Part shown: one piece after another, positions 25,375-34,462 of the stretch | Layout of the letters: each line of letters starts with the position of its first letter | Numbering within the stretch: position 1 is the first letter of the stretch | From: LMUY01 sp965198895 | Lineage (GTDB): Bacteria > Pseudomonadota > Alphaproteobacteria > Acetobacterales > Acetobacteraceae | Length of the DNA stretch: 64,000 nucleotides | Assembly (NCBI GenBank): GCA_965198895.1 | Contig: OZ240676.1 | Coordinates: 3,162,001 to 3,226,000, forward strand | Direction of reading: 5' to 3' | Notes under the pieces: model-generated | The model's input: the letters and a program-made list of their open reading frames with translations, nothing else | The model's database searches: none | What the model was told of the DNA's origin: nothing | Position numbers and translations under genes: made by a program

Positions 25375-26115
25375 TTAGGTCTGGTGCTGCGTGAGTTTGT
25401 CGATGGCGGTTTGTTCGCGCTGGCCCTCGGCCTCCACGAACTGGGTGACGAATTGAAACTCCCGCAGGTCGTTCATCATCCGCGTGGTCTCGGCGACGGG
25501 CTGCACGTTGCTCTGTTCCAGCGCGCCACCCACCACCATCGGCTGTGCCACCGCCGTGGTCGGGGTGGCGGCCGATAGCAGCCGATTTCCCTGGGTCTGC
25601 ATGCGGTTCACGTCGGCCGGCTGCACCACGCCGATCTTGCCCAACTGGCCGTTCTCGCTGCTGAGCGTGCCGTCGCCGGCGACTGCCAGCTGGGTGTCGG
25701 CGGCCGCGACGCGCACGGGCTTGCCCGCGGTGTCGAGCAGGGCGTCGCCGTCATCGTCGGCGACCGTGCCGTCCGGCTGCATGTTGAACCGCCCGGCGCG
25801 GGTCAGCATCGGGCCGGCCTTGGTCTGCACGGTGAAAAACCCTGGGCCGGTGATCGCCAGGTCGAGCGGGTTGCCGGTGTGGTTGAGCGGGCCGGCCGCC
25901 TGATCGCGGTAAGTGGAGCGGTCCTGCGTGAAGGCGACCACCCGGCCGCCTCGCACCGGGTCGACGCCGGTTTGTGTGCTGAGCCAGTCCGCGAACAACG
26001 TGTGGCCGGTCTTGAACCCCGGGGTGTCCGCGTTGGCGAGGTTGGTGGCGGTCACGTCCATGGCGCGTTGCTGCGCGACGATGCGGGAAAGGGCGACGTT
26101 CGTGGCGATCTGCAT
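25375..26115 (-). CDS. flgF: Flagellar proximal rod protein FlgF
   Basis: 246 residues. The rod-family N-terminus AMDVTATNLANADTPGFK and the FlgF-like DLAITGPGFFTVQT are present; the C-terminal LREFQFVTQFVEAEGQREQ helix packs with the N-terminal helix. It heads the flgF-flgG-flgA-flgH operon. The 128 bp upstream to the next gene show no promoter I can name. Confidence 0.93.
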   Translation of the reverse strand: MQIATNVALSRIVAQQRAMDVTATNLANADTPGFKTGHTLFADWLSTQTGVDPVRGGRVVAFTQDRSTYRDQAAGPLNHTGNPLDLAITGPGFFTVQTKAGPMLTRAGRFNMQPDGTVADDDGDALLDTAGKPVRVAAADTQLAVAGDGTLSSENGQLGKIGVVQPADVNRMQTQGNRLLSAATPTTAVAQPMVVGGALEQSNVQPVAETTRMMNDLREFQFVTQFVEAEGQREQTAIDKLTQHQT

Positions 26116-26243
26116 GGCAACGGTGTCCGGCTGGTTCGTGCCAATCAGCGCAAGTCGCGTACCACCCCGTTTATGCCGTATTCCTTAGAAAACAGCGTCT
26201 GCGGCCTAGAGCCGAGATTGCCCTGTCGGCACAACCTGCCGGG

Positions 26244-26612
26244 TCAACGCGTCCATACCCGGCCGCCGAAGCCGCCGGTCGCGGTGACCGCGTGCATCTC
26301 GCCATCATGCCCGACGTGCAGGACGAGCGCGCCGCATTTCCCGGTGGTGCCTTTCGGCACATCCGCCCACATCAAGCGGACGCGGCCGTCATCTTCCATC
26401 CTGCCATGCGCCACATTGGCAAAGAACGGCCGGTCGGATGACCCCTCGCCGTACCAAAGCACGTCCGGCCCGATCTGACGGACGAAATACAGCCCGCCGT
26501 CGTCGCACCGCCAGGTGCCGTTCAGGTCGGCGCGCGCCGGCGCGTAATCCGCGCTGGGCGGCAAGCCGGCTGCGAGCAGGCCTAGGAGATTGTAGGTTGG
26601 TGAGGATTGCAT
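26244..26612 (-). CDS. Small beta-rich hypothetical protein
   Basis: 122 residues, not assigned to a named family. NGTWRCDDGGLYFVRQIGPDV followed by LWYGEG suggests a small beta-barrel with a calycin-like G-x-W motif; two Cys (in WRCDD and GKCGALVL) could pair. The N-terminus is weakly hydrophobic and may be a signal. ATG 26612 removes a 13-residue upstream extension. It stands alone between flgF and fliL, so a flagellar role is possible but not shown. Confidence 0.6.
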   Translation of the reverse strand: MQSSPTYNLLGLLAAGLPPSADYAPARADLNGTWRCDDGGLYFVRQIGPDVLWYGEGSSDRPFFANVAHGRMEDDGRVRLMWADVPKGTTGKCGALVLHVGHDGEMHAVTATGGFGGRVWTR

Positions 26613-26763
26613 TGAGATCCCTGCATGGCTGTCGCGCACCCCCCGGTACACTGCTTATCGTGGTGCATTGCGGCGGCATTTGGGCGTTTCCCATCGACTT
26701 CCATTAACCCGTGCGCAACCATCTTCCGGCAGACTGCCCCCTTAGGAATGGTGGGGTGCAGAG

Positions 26764-27315
26764 ATGACGGCAGCTGCGGCGATCGCGATATCCGGCGATG
26801 CGGCGGGGGCCAAGGGTACGGGCAAGGCTAAGGGTGGCAAGAAAAAGCTGATCCTTATTGCCGCCCCGGTCTTGCTGATCGTCATCCTCGCCGGGTTGTG
26901 GTTTTCAGGGATCCTGCCGGGTTTGCTCGGCATGTCGCACGAGCCTGCCAAGGCCGAGACCAAGGCCGATGGCAAAGGCGATGGCAAGGAGGCTGCGGCA
27001 ACCCCGCATGTGCCTATTTTCGTCGAGCTGCCCGACATGGTTTCGAACCTGAACGCGCCCGGCCGCCGACCGATTTTCGTTAAGCTGAAGGCACGTATCG
27101 AGTTGGCCAAGCCGGAGGACCAGGCGATCTTCGCGGCTGCCCAGCCGCGCGTGATCGACCTGTTCCAAACCTACTTGCGGGAGATGCGCCCGGAGGAGCT
27201 GCGGGGCTCCGCTGGGACCTATCGCCTGCGGGAGGAACTGATCGCCCGCGCGAACATCGCCGTTGCTCCGGCACGGGTGGTGGACGTGTTGTTCACCGAA
27301 CTCCTGGTCCAATGA
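26764..27315 (+). CDS. fliL: Flagellar basal body-associated protein FliL
   Basis: 183 residues. A Lys-rich cytoplasmic start and one membrane helix (about 29-50) are followed by a charged linker and the periplasmic FliL domain beginning at VPIFVELPDMVSNLN. FliL rings stabilise the stator. It overlaps fliM by 4 bp (ATGA), beginning the operon fliL-fliM-DUF6468-motE-978-residue gene. Confidence 0.93.
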   Translation: MTAAAAIAISGDAAGAKGTGKAKGGKKKLILIAAPVLLIVILAGLWFSGILPGLLGMSHEPAKAETKADGKGDGKEAAATPHVPIFVELPDMVSNLNAPGRRPIFVKLKARIELAKPEDQAIFAAAQPRVIDLFQTYLREMRPEELRGSAGTYRLREELIARANIAVAPARVVDVLFTELLVQ

Positions 27316-28355
27316 GCGGCGCCGACGCAGCCATCGCGGCTGCCCGGGCGTCCATGGACGATCCGGCACCCTCCGAATCCGGATCGCCAGCCCGCGTGCT
27401 CAACCAGGCCGAGATCGACAGCCTGCTCGGCTTCGACGATGGTCCGGCCGCGGAGGACAGCCGCTCCGGCATCCACCGGATCATCTCGTCAGGCCTCGTG
27501 TCCTACGAGCGGCTCCCGATGCTGGAGATCGTGTTCGACCGGCTGGTTCGCATCATGTCGACCAGCTTGCGGAATTTCACGTCAGACAACGTGGACGTGT
27601 CTATCGACAACATCCTGTCGCTGCGGTTCGGAGACTATCTGAACTCGATCCCGCTTCCAGCCATGCTCGCAGTGTTCAAGGCCGAGGAGTGGGACAATTA
27701 CGGCCTGATGGTGGTCGACTCGGCGATGATCTACTCGATCGTCGACGTGCTGCTCGGCGGCCGCCGTGGGACGGCCGCCATGCGGATCGAGGGCCGGCCG
27801 TACACGACGATCGAGCGTACGCTGGTCGAACGCTTGATCCAGGTGGTCCTGGCCGATCTCTCCGCGAGTTTCGATCCGCTCTGCCCGGTGACGTTCAAAT
27901 TCGAGCGGCTCGAGGTCAATCCGCGGTTCGCAACCATCAGCCGACTGTCGAACGCGGCCGTACTGGCCCGCCTTCGCGTGGACATGGAGGACCGTGGCGG
28001 CCGGATGGAATTGCTGCTGCCCTACGCAACGCTGGAGCCGGTGCGTGAATTGCTGCTGCAACAATTCATGGGCGAGAAATTCGGCCGCGACAGCATCTGG
28101 GAAACCCATCTGGCCGAAGAACTCTGGGCCACGGATGTCGACATCGATGTCGTACTCGACGAGCAGATCATGAGTTTGGCCGACGTCATGGCGCTCAAGC
28201 CCGGCAGCCAAATCGTGCTGGGTAGCGGCCCCGGCAGTCCTGTGCAGCTCCGGTGTGGCTCGGTGACCTTGTTCGAGGGCCGCGTCGGCCGGCGCAAGAA
28301 CCGCGTGGCAGTCCGCATCGACCACGAAGTCGTGCAATTGCCACGCCAAGTGTAA
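27312..28355 (+). CDS. fliM: Flagellar motor switch protein FliM
   Basis: 347 residues. The N-terminal CheY-binding peptide LNQAEIDSLLG (30-40) is intact. The middle CheC-like domain and the C-terminal SpoA domain with GDVMALKPGSQI-like VMALKPGSQIVLG are present. It forms the C-ring with FliG and FliN, which are coded elsewhere. A phospho-CheY-controlled switch is therefore expected. Confidence 0.95.
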   Translation: MSGADAAIAAARASMDDPAPSESGSPARVLNQAEIDSLLGFDDGPAAEDSRSGIHRIISSGLVSYERLPMLEIVFDRLVRIMSTSLRNFTSDNVDVSIDNILSLRFGDYLNSIPLPAMLAVFKAEEWDNYGLMVVDSAMIYSIVDVLLGGRRGTAAMRIEGRPYTTIERTLVERLIQVVLADLSASFDPLCPVTFKFERLEVNPRFATISRLSNAAVLARLRVDMEDRGGRMELLLPYATLEPVRELLLQQFMGEKFGRDSIWETHLAEELWATDVDIDVVLDEQIMSLADVMALKPGSQIVLGSGPGSPVQLRCGSVTLFEGRVGRRKNRVAVRIDHEVVQLPRQV

Positions 28356-28376
28356 CGGACAGGGGAATCGGCAGGC

Positions 28377-28823
28377 ATGGGTGGATGGCAGATACTGCTC
28401 GAAGTGGCCCTGATCGGACTGCTCGCCGTGACGCTGTTCCATGCCCTGCGATTGGAGCGGGCGCTGAACATCGTCCGCCGCGATCGCGTCGAACTCGATG
28501 CCATGCTCCGCGGCTTCAACGACAGTACCCGTCAGGCTGAAAACGCGACCGAGCGGTTGCGCGGCGCCGCGGAAGGCGCCGGCAAACACATCACGCGCCA
28601 GATGGAGGCCGCAGTGCACCTCAAGGACGACCTCGTCATCCTCGTCAATCGCGGGGATCAGCTGGCTGATCGCATTGATGGCCTCATCCGTGCCGGCCGC
28701 GAAGCTGAACCGCCGCCGCGGCGCTACACCCCAACGGAGCCCGAACTGATGGAAACAGCGACGACGCGCGTGCGTAGCCAGGCCGAGCGTGATCTGTTGC
28801 GCGCCCTTCGGGTAACCCGGTGA
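28377..28823 (+). CDS. DUF6468-type flagellar operon protein
   Basis: 148 residues. One N-terminal membrane helix (about 5-22) precedes a helical soluble part rich in charged residues (ALRLERALNIVRRDR, AVHLKDDLVILVNRGDQLAD). It matches the DUF6468 family that I recall from alphaproteobacterial flagellar operons next to fliM; function not established. Its stop overlaps the next ATG (TGATG). Confidence 0.75.
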   Translation: MGGWQILLEVALIGLLAVTLFHALRLERALNIVRRDRVELDAMLRGFNDSTRQAENATERLRGAAEGAGKHITRQMEAAVHLKDDLVILVNRGDQLADRIDGLIRAGREAEPPPRRYTPTEPELMETATTRVRSQAERDLLRALRVTR

Positions 28824-29533
28824 TGCGGTTTCGGTTACTACCGGCCACGATCGCCATCGGCAGCCTGCTCCTCGTCAGCAAGTCGCTCGGCCTGGCGATG
28901 ACGTACCTTCCCGGCCACTGGACACTCGGCGAAGCGGTCGTGCCGCTCGCGGTTGCGGCGTCGGCGGCCGAGGCGAAACCCAGCGATAAACCGACCGGCC
29001 CGCAGTCGACGGCACCGATGCCTCCCCCCATACCGGCCACACCGGTAGCGTCCGCCGATCCACCGCCCGCCCCGATCAGTGCGGAGGAGCTCCGCTTGCT
29101 GCAGGACCTACGCGGCCGCCGGCAAGAATGGGACGCCAAGGATCGTGCCCTCAGCGAGCGGGAGAATGTGCTCAACGCCGCGGAGCAACGCCTCGCCGTC
29201 CGTGCAACGGAGCTGACCGCGCTCCAAACTCGGCTCGAGCAACTGGAGAAATCACGCGTCGAGCGTGACGACGCGAACTGGGCCGGTTTGGTGAAAGTCT
29301 ACGAAACGATGAAGCCCCGGGATGCCGCCTCGATCTTCAACGACATGGACATGCCAGTCCTGCTGCAGATCGTCGACCGAATGAAGGAGGGCAAAACCGC
29401 AGCGATTTTCGGTGCGATGTCGCCCGACCGCGCTCGATTGCTGACGGCCCAATTGGCCGCAAAACGTAGCCGCACGACGACGGTCGCGGACCCCGGTACG
29501 CCAGCTCCCGCTGACGCCAACTCGCACTCATGA
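28823..29533 (+). CDS. MotE-like flagellar motor chaperone (MgtE N-domain fold)
   Basis: 236 residues. An N-terminal membrane helix or signal (5-28) leads to a Pro-rich stretch, a coiled coil (about 95-150) and a C-terminal MgtE-N-like domain with VYETMKPRDAASIFNDMD and AAIFGAMSPDRARLLTA. MotE in rhizobia chaperones the periplasmic motor protein MotC; here a general motor-assembly role is inferred. ATG 28823 is used rather than GTG 28820. It overlaps the following gene by 4 bp. Confidence 0.8.
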   Translation: MRFRLLPATIAIGSLLLVSKSLGLAMTYLPGHWTLGEAVVPLAVAASAAEAKPSDKPTGPQSTAPMPPPIPATPVASADPPPAPISAEELRLLQDLRGRRQEWDAKDRALSERENVLNAAEQRLAVRATELTALQTRLEQLEKSRVERDDANWAGLVKVYETMKPRDAASIFNDMDMPVLLQIVDRMKEGKTAAIFGAMSPDRARLLTAQLAAKRSRTTTVADPGTPAPADANSHS

Positions 29534-32466
29534 AGGACCAGCCCCCGAGCGCTCATACTCGTGCGATGACGTCGCTCCGTTGGGCGCTTCTGCTCCTGAT
29601 TGCTGGGCCAGCCGCAGCGGCGGCGCAGCCGGCCGTCGTGCGCGTGGGCAATCATAACGGCTTCGGGCGCATCGTGTTCGAATTCTCCCAACCCACCGAG
29701 TTCACGACCGAACGGACTGCAAACACCGTCATCCTGCACTTTCCCAGCGCGGGTGATGTGCCGGAAGGCATTGGGGTGACCCGCAACGTCACCGCCGTGA
29801 CCGGCGGGTCCGGCATGGCGACCGTCAGCATGGTTCCCGGCGCTCGGCTGCACGTCATGCGCCTGGGTAACCGGGTGGTGCTGGACGTGCTCGACCCAGC
29901 CCCGGTGAAGCGTGTCACGCCACCACCGTCGTCGGCCCGCAACGGCACCAAGCCGGCTCGGCCCACCGCACCCCCAGTCGCCGCCGCGCCCCGAGCAGCT
30001 GACACGCCCGCGCTAGCTGCCGCACCTGCCACCGCTATCGCCGCGCCGCTCGTCACTTCGGTGCTACCCGTTCAGCCGGCCATTGCAGCCTCCCAATTGC
30101 CGGCGCCGCAGCCGTCGCCTGCTTCGCCGGCTCATGCCGAGCCGCCGCTTGTGACTGCGATGCCGGGCCCATTGCCAGTCCCGGGTGCCTCGGCGGACAC
30201 GTTGGCACTTGCGGCATTCCGCACGCCGATGCCAGCTGGACGCCAAGGCAGTGCCGTCATGCTTCCGTTCGCGTCTGGCGTGGCTGCGGCATCATTCAGG
30301 CATGGTGACGAGGCATGGATCGTTTTTGACGTTCGCCGGCCCATCGATATGGTCAATCTGTCGGACGATGCCGGGTTCAAAACCGCGGTCGTCGAATTGC
30401 TGCCCGCAGCGACATTGCTGCGTCTCAAACTCCCGGCGTCCTCCGACGTTCGGCTGGAACGACGGCCAGACGGTTGGACGGTCATCGCTGCGGACGCCAC
30501 TGCCGGCCCGATCATGATGCCGGTCACCCGCCCGGGCCGCTTGCTGCTGCCGGCATCGTCGCCGGGCCAGGTTGTGGTGGTTCCAGATCCCGAGACCGGC
30601 CGGAATCTTCTGGTTGGAACGTTGAAGCTGCCGGGTCCCGGGGTGCCTGTCGCGATCCGCGTGCCCGAGTTCGCCATCCGGCCGAGTTGGCAGGGTGTGG
30701 TGGTCGAACCCGTGTCGGACCGAACGAGCCTTCGATCAGTCCCAGAGGGATTCATCATCGAGACCGGGGGCGCTCTCTCCCCCATGCCCGACAGTGGGCC
30801 AGCCTTGGCCGGCGCAGCCTCGCTGACCCGGCGCTTCGATTTCCCATCGGAGCCCGTTCCGGTCCTCCTCAGGCGGCTCCAGGCACAGATCCAGGACGTC
30901 GGCCAGGCGCCGCCGCAGGCCCGTTTGGCTCTTCGCAAAGCGGCAGCCCAGACGATGCTCGCGATCGGCCTCGATGCCGAAGCCCAGTCCTTGCTGCAAC
31001 TCGCGGTGGAGGACGATCCGCGCGCGACGGCAGATCCCGACGTCAACGGCCTGGGTGCGATCGCCGCTTTGCTCAGCGGTCGCCCCCAGGAGGCAGGCGG
31101 GCTAGACGCGCCCGATTTGTCCGGCAGTGACGAAATTGCCATGTGGCGCGCGATTCGAATGGCCATGAAGCGGGAAGATACACCAGAAGCCGCACCTGTG
31201 TTCGCCGCAACGGCGGGGCTGATCCTGTCCTACCCGAGCGCGCTGCGCAGCCGGCTCCTGCCGCTTGCGGCCGAGACGATGGCCGAGGGCGGTGCGCCCA
31301 AAGCGGCCGACATGCTGCTTGCAAGCCTGCCGGATGAGCCGCTGCTGGCCCTTGCCCGCGCGATCCGGCTCGAGCAAAAGGGGGAGACTGCGTCCGCGCT
31401 CACGCTCTATGACGCGCTGGCTTTGGGCCGGGACCGTCTCGCAAGCGCGCGGGCATCGACCCGTGCCGTCATGCTTCGTCTTGCAACCGGGGCCCTCACC
31501 CCGACCGCCGCTGCAGCAGCACTCGAGCGCGACTTCATGCTGTGGCGAGGCGACGCCCGGGAGCGCGATCTGCGTTTGCAGACCGCCGGCATCGAGGCCA
31601 AGGCAGGGGAGTGGCGAAAGGCGATCGCCACCCTGAAAGAGACGGCTCAGCTCTTTCCTGCCGATGGGCCGGCCATCGCGGCACAACTGGCAGCTGTGCT
31701 CAGCGATCTCTTTCACGGTCCGGGTGCAGCCTCGGTGGCCCCGCTGGACCTCGTCGCACTAGCCGATGAGAATGCCGACGTGATAGCGCAGAACGATGCT
31801 GCGGGGATGGGCTTGCTTCTCGCCGATAAACTGACCGCTCTCGATCTGCCAAAACGCGCCGATCCGGTGATCGAGCGCATGGCCGCCGCCGCTGCGCCGG
31901 GTGCCGGTCAGGCGACGCTCGGGGCCCGGCTTGCAGCACTGCGTTTCGGTGAGGGAGATCTTACCGGCGCAGCGAAGGCGCTTGCCACGACCGACGCGCC
32001 AGGGTTGCCGCAGCCGCTGCTGGAGGAGCGTGGTCTGCTCGATGCCCGCATCCATGCCCAATCCCATGATACCGCCGGGGCGACGGCAATCCTGTCCGCC
32101 CTGGGAACACAGGCCGCGGATGAACTGAGGGCGACGGTGCTGGCTGACAGCGGCGATTGGCGTGGTGCCGCGCTCGCGCTTGCGGTGGTTGCAGGGCGGG
32201 TAATCCCGGAGACAGGCCCTTTGAGCTTGGACCAGCAGGATCTGCTGCTGCGCCTCGCATCAGTCCAGTCCCACGCTGCTGACGAGCCGTCACTGCACGC
32301 CTTGGGGCTGAAGCAGGCTGCGCGGATGACCGGGCCGCGGGGTGACATGTTCCGCCTGCTAACTGCCTCTCCAATCACTGGCACTCGCGATCTGCCCCGC
32401 GTGGCGGGTGACATCGCGTTGGCGCGAGCGCTTCCTTCAGAGCTGAGTGTCCTCGGTGCCCGGTGA
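29530..32466 (+). CDS. Large secreted helical-repeat protein of the flagellar operon
   Basis: 978 residues. A signal peptide ends near AAAAAQ (about 33); residues 35-120 resemble an AMIN-like beta domain (VRVGNHNGFGRIVFEFSQP); 130-215 is an Ala/Pro linker; about 235-430 is beta-rich; 455-960 is a run of helix pairs of TPR type (for example AARERD... DFMLWRGDARERDLRLQTAGIEAKAGEW). No catalytic motif is seen. The 4-bp overlap with motE places it in the flagellar operon, so a periplasmic scaffold for the motor or rod is likely. ATG 29566 is an alternative start. I know no gene name. Confidence 0.75.
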   Translation: MKDQPPSAHTRAMTSLRWALLLLIAGPAAAAAQPAVVRVGNHNGFGRIVFEFSQPTEFTTERTANTVILHFPSAGDVPEGIGVTRNVTAVTGGSGMATVSMVPGARLHVMRLGNRVVLDVLDPAPVKRVTPPPSSARNGTKPARPTAPPVAAAPRAADTPALAAAPATAIAAPLVTSVLPVQPAIAASQLPAPQPSPASPAHAEPPLVTAMPGPLPVPGASADTLALAAFRTPMPAGRQGSAVMLPFASGVAAASFRHGDEAWIVFDVRRPIDMVNLSDDAGFKTAVVELLPAATLLRLKLPASSDVRLERRPDGWTVIAADATAGPIMMPVTRPGRLLLPASSPGQVVVVPDPETGRNLLVGTLKLPGPGVPVAIRVPEFAIRPSWQGVVVEPVSDRTSLRSVPEGFIIETGGALSPMPDSGPALAGAASLTRRFDFPSEPVPVLLRRLQAQIQDVGQAPPQARLALRKAAAQTMLAIGLDAEAQSLLQLAVEDDPRATADPDVNGLGAIAALLSGRPQEAGGLDAPDLSGSDEIAMWRAIRMAMKREDTPEAAPVFAATAGLILSYPSALRSRLLPLAAETMAEGGAPKAADMLLASLPDEPLLALARAIRLEQKGETASALTLYDALALGRDRLASARASTRAVMLRLATGALTPTAAAAALERDFMLWRGDARERDLRLQTAGIEAKAGEWRKAIATLKETAQLFPADGPAIAAQLAAVLSDLFHGPGAASVAPLDLVALADENADVIAQNDAAGMGLLLADKLTALDLPKRADPVIERMAAAAAPGAGQATLGARLAALRFGEGDLTGAAKALATTDAPGLPQPLLEERGLLDARIHAQSHDTAGATAILSALGTQAADELRATVLADSGDWRGAALALAVVAGRVIPETGPLSLDQQDLLLRLASVQSHAADEPSLHALGLKQAARMTGPRGDMFRLLTASPITGTRDLPRVAGDIALARALPSELSVLGAR

Positions 32467-32596
32467 CAAATCAGCTATAATCGGGAAGAATACGTATTAT
32501 GACTTGCGCCCGCACGCGCACGGCCCTATTTCCCGCTCCCTGGCCCAAGGGGACGACCTTCGTCCAACAGGCTATCTACTGGTTTGGGGGTACGTG

Positions 32597-33061
32597 ATGA
32601 ACGCACTTGCTCAACTGGGGATGGTCTCGGAGCTTCCGAGCGAGAACCAGACGACAATCGCGACTCTTCCATCTATCGTGGAAGAGGATCGGAAGGATTA
32701 CTTCGTCGAGAAAGACGGCGTCCGCTTTGCGGGCACCCACCTTCTCGTCGATCTGTGGGATGCCGAGAATCTCTCGGATCCAGTGCACATCGACATAGCA
32801 CTGAGGGCCGCTGCCGAACGTGCAGGCGCGACGATTCTGCATAGCCATTTCCACCATTTCACGCCCAATGGTGGTGTGTCCGGGGTCGTGGTACTCGCGG
32901 AGAGCCATATCTCCATTCACACATGGCCGGAGCGGCATTTCGCCGCGATCGACATCTTCATGTGCGGCAATTGCGACCCTCACGACTCCATTCCTGTGCT
33001 TCAGGAGGCATTCTCGCCGGGGCGTGTCGATCTCGACGAGCAGCGCCGGGGACAATTCTGA
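32597..33061 (+). CDS. speD: S-adenosylmethionine decarboxylase proenzyme
   Basis: 154 residues of the short prokaryotic (class 1B) type. Self-cleavage should occur at E102-S103 in AESHISIHTWPE, making the pyruvoyl group; H108 and C123 sit at the spacings of the known catalytic His and Cys. It supplies decarboxylated AdoMet for the next gene. ATG 32597 has GGGGG 6 bases before it. A TATAAT at 32474-32479 may be its -10 box. The DNA here looks less GC-rich than the flagellar genes on both sides. Confidence 0.92.
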   Translation: MNALAQLGMVSELPSENQTTIATLPSIVEEDRKDYFVEKDGVRFAGTHLLVDLWDAENLSDPVHIDIALRAAAERAGATILHSHFHHFTPNGGVSGVVVLAESHISIHTWPERHFAAIDIFMCGNCDPHDSIPVLQEAFSPGRVDLDEQRRGQF

Positions 33062-33978
33062 CGGCGTCGCCGCCGGTCACTCCTGCGCAGCCGGATTGGC
33101 TGGCTGAAAAACTCTATGCTCATTGGGCTCAGACGTTCCTCGTCACGAGGTATGTGGCGGAGGAAACGTCTGAGTTTCAGCGCCTCCAGGTGGTGGAAAC
33201 CGCGGGTCACGGCCGTGTTCTATTGCTGGACGGGGTCGTCCAAATCACCGAGGCGGACGAGTTTGTCTACCAGGAGATGATCTCGCATGTTCCGCTGATC
33301 CATCATGGATGCGCCAGGCGGGTGCTGATCATCGGCGCGGGAGATGGTGGTGTACTACGGCGTGTGCTGCAGCATAGTACGGTCGAACATGCGACGATGG
33401 TGGAAATAGACGAGGCGGTCATCCGCCTGTCGAAGGCCTACTTACCCAACATCGCGGCTGATGCGTGGACCGACCCCCGTGCAGACGTCATCGTTGGTGA
33501 TGGGATCACATACGTCGCCAACGCGCCTGCTGATTCGTTCGATATTATTATCGTCGATAGCACAGACCCTGCAGGCCCTGGGGAAGTGCTCTTCACTGAG
33601 GCCTTCTACCGAGACTGCGCTCGTGTCCTCGCAGCGGGAGGGATTCTCGTGAACCAATGTGGGGTGCCATTCATGCAGGCGGACGAGTTGCGTGGTACGA
33701 CGGAACTGCGCAGACAAGTTTTTCAGTATGCGTCCGCCTACGTTGCTGCCGTTCCGACGTATGTCGGTGGGCTCATGGCTCTCGGTGTTGCGAGTAATGC
33801 GCCGATCCGGCCGCTTGATCACGCTGAGATCGCTGCCCGTGCCGCTCGGTCTGGGATTGCCGGCACAACGCGATATTGGTCGCCTAGTGTCCACGTGGCC
33901 TCGTTTGCCCTACCGCCCTACATTTCATGCCTAGTGCCGGAACTTGGGCTTGCATTGCCAAAATCGAGCCCCATTTAG
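33058..33978 (+). CDS. speE: Spermidine synthase, probably with a CTG start
   Basis: 306 residues from the proposed CTG at 33058. GAGDGGVLRRVL (dcAdoMet site), DSTDPAGPGEVLF (putrescine site) and QEMISHVPL are typical of SpeE, which makes spermidine and methylthioadenosine. Between the speD stop and the first conserved residues (DWLAEKLYAHW) there is no in-frame ATG, GTG or TTG. CTG overlaps the speD stop as CTGA, with GGGGA 5 bases before it; ATT at 33055 is another option. A start at 32923 would run through speD. Confidence 0.85.
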   Translation: MTASPPVTPAQPDWLAEKLYAHWAQTFLVTRYVAEETSEFQRLQVVETAGHGRVLLLDGVVQITEADEFVYQEMISHVPLIHHGCARRVLIIGAGDGGVLRRVLQHSTVEHATMVEIDEAVIRLSKAYLPNIAADAWTDPRADVIVGDGITYVANAPADSFDIIIVDSTDPAGPGEVLFTEAFYRDCARVLAAGGILVNQCGVPFMQADELRGTTELRRQVFQYASAYVAAVPTYVGGLMALGVASNAPIRPLDHAEIAARAARSGIAGTTRYWSPSVHVASFALPPYISCLVPELGLALPKSSPI

Positions 33979-34110
33979 GCGCTCCTGGTTGGCCCGCTCG
34001 GCCGCCGCTCGCCTCTCCGGTTCCGCTCGCGGTCTGCGCCTTTAGGCAGCAAGGCCTGGAGGAAGTCCTCCGTCGGGATACGGGTTGCTGGGCGGCGGCC
34101 GTTCGATTGT

Positions 34111-34407
34111 TTAGAGCCTGCCGTGCTCGTCCCGCTCCGGATGCCGCTCCTGAGGGTTCTTGACCGCCTTTGTGCTGGCATCGACCTCATCCAGACCGGA
34201 CACACGATCGACGTCTGTGCCAGACTCCACGGACTCTTCGCGCGTGTCACGTGCAGCCGCCCCACCCTCGACGTTTTCGGCGCCAGCGCGTGTCCCGCCG
34301 AGCCTGTCGGCCCCGCCGGCGTCCTGGGCACCTGACTTCTTGTGGTTCCCTGTATTCTGCTGACCGTCGGTGTGTTCGATCGACTGTTCGGTGTGCGGCT
34401 GCTTCAC
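34111..34407 (-). CDS. Small hydrophilic, probably disordered hypothetical protein
   Basis: 98 residues, rich in Glu, Asp, Gln, His, Gly and Arg with almost no hydrophobic core (GGADRLGGTRAGAENVEGG), ending RHPERDEHGRL. It looks like an intrinsically disordered stress-type protein. GGAGAA lies ahead of its start on the minus strand (CGGCCGTGAAG context), which supports translation. No family is recognised; an artefact remains possible. The gap 33979-34110 holds nothing I can name. Confidence 0.5.
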   Translation of the reverse strand: MKQPHTEQSIEHTDGQQNTGNHKKSGAQDAGGADRLGGTRAGAENVEGGAAARDTREESVESGTDVDRVSGLDEVDASTKAVKNPQERHPERDEHGRL

Positions 34408-34462
34408 GGCCGTTCTCCTGTGATGTCCGCTAAGCTAACGCTGCGACCTGCCAGGGTTTGCA

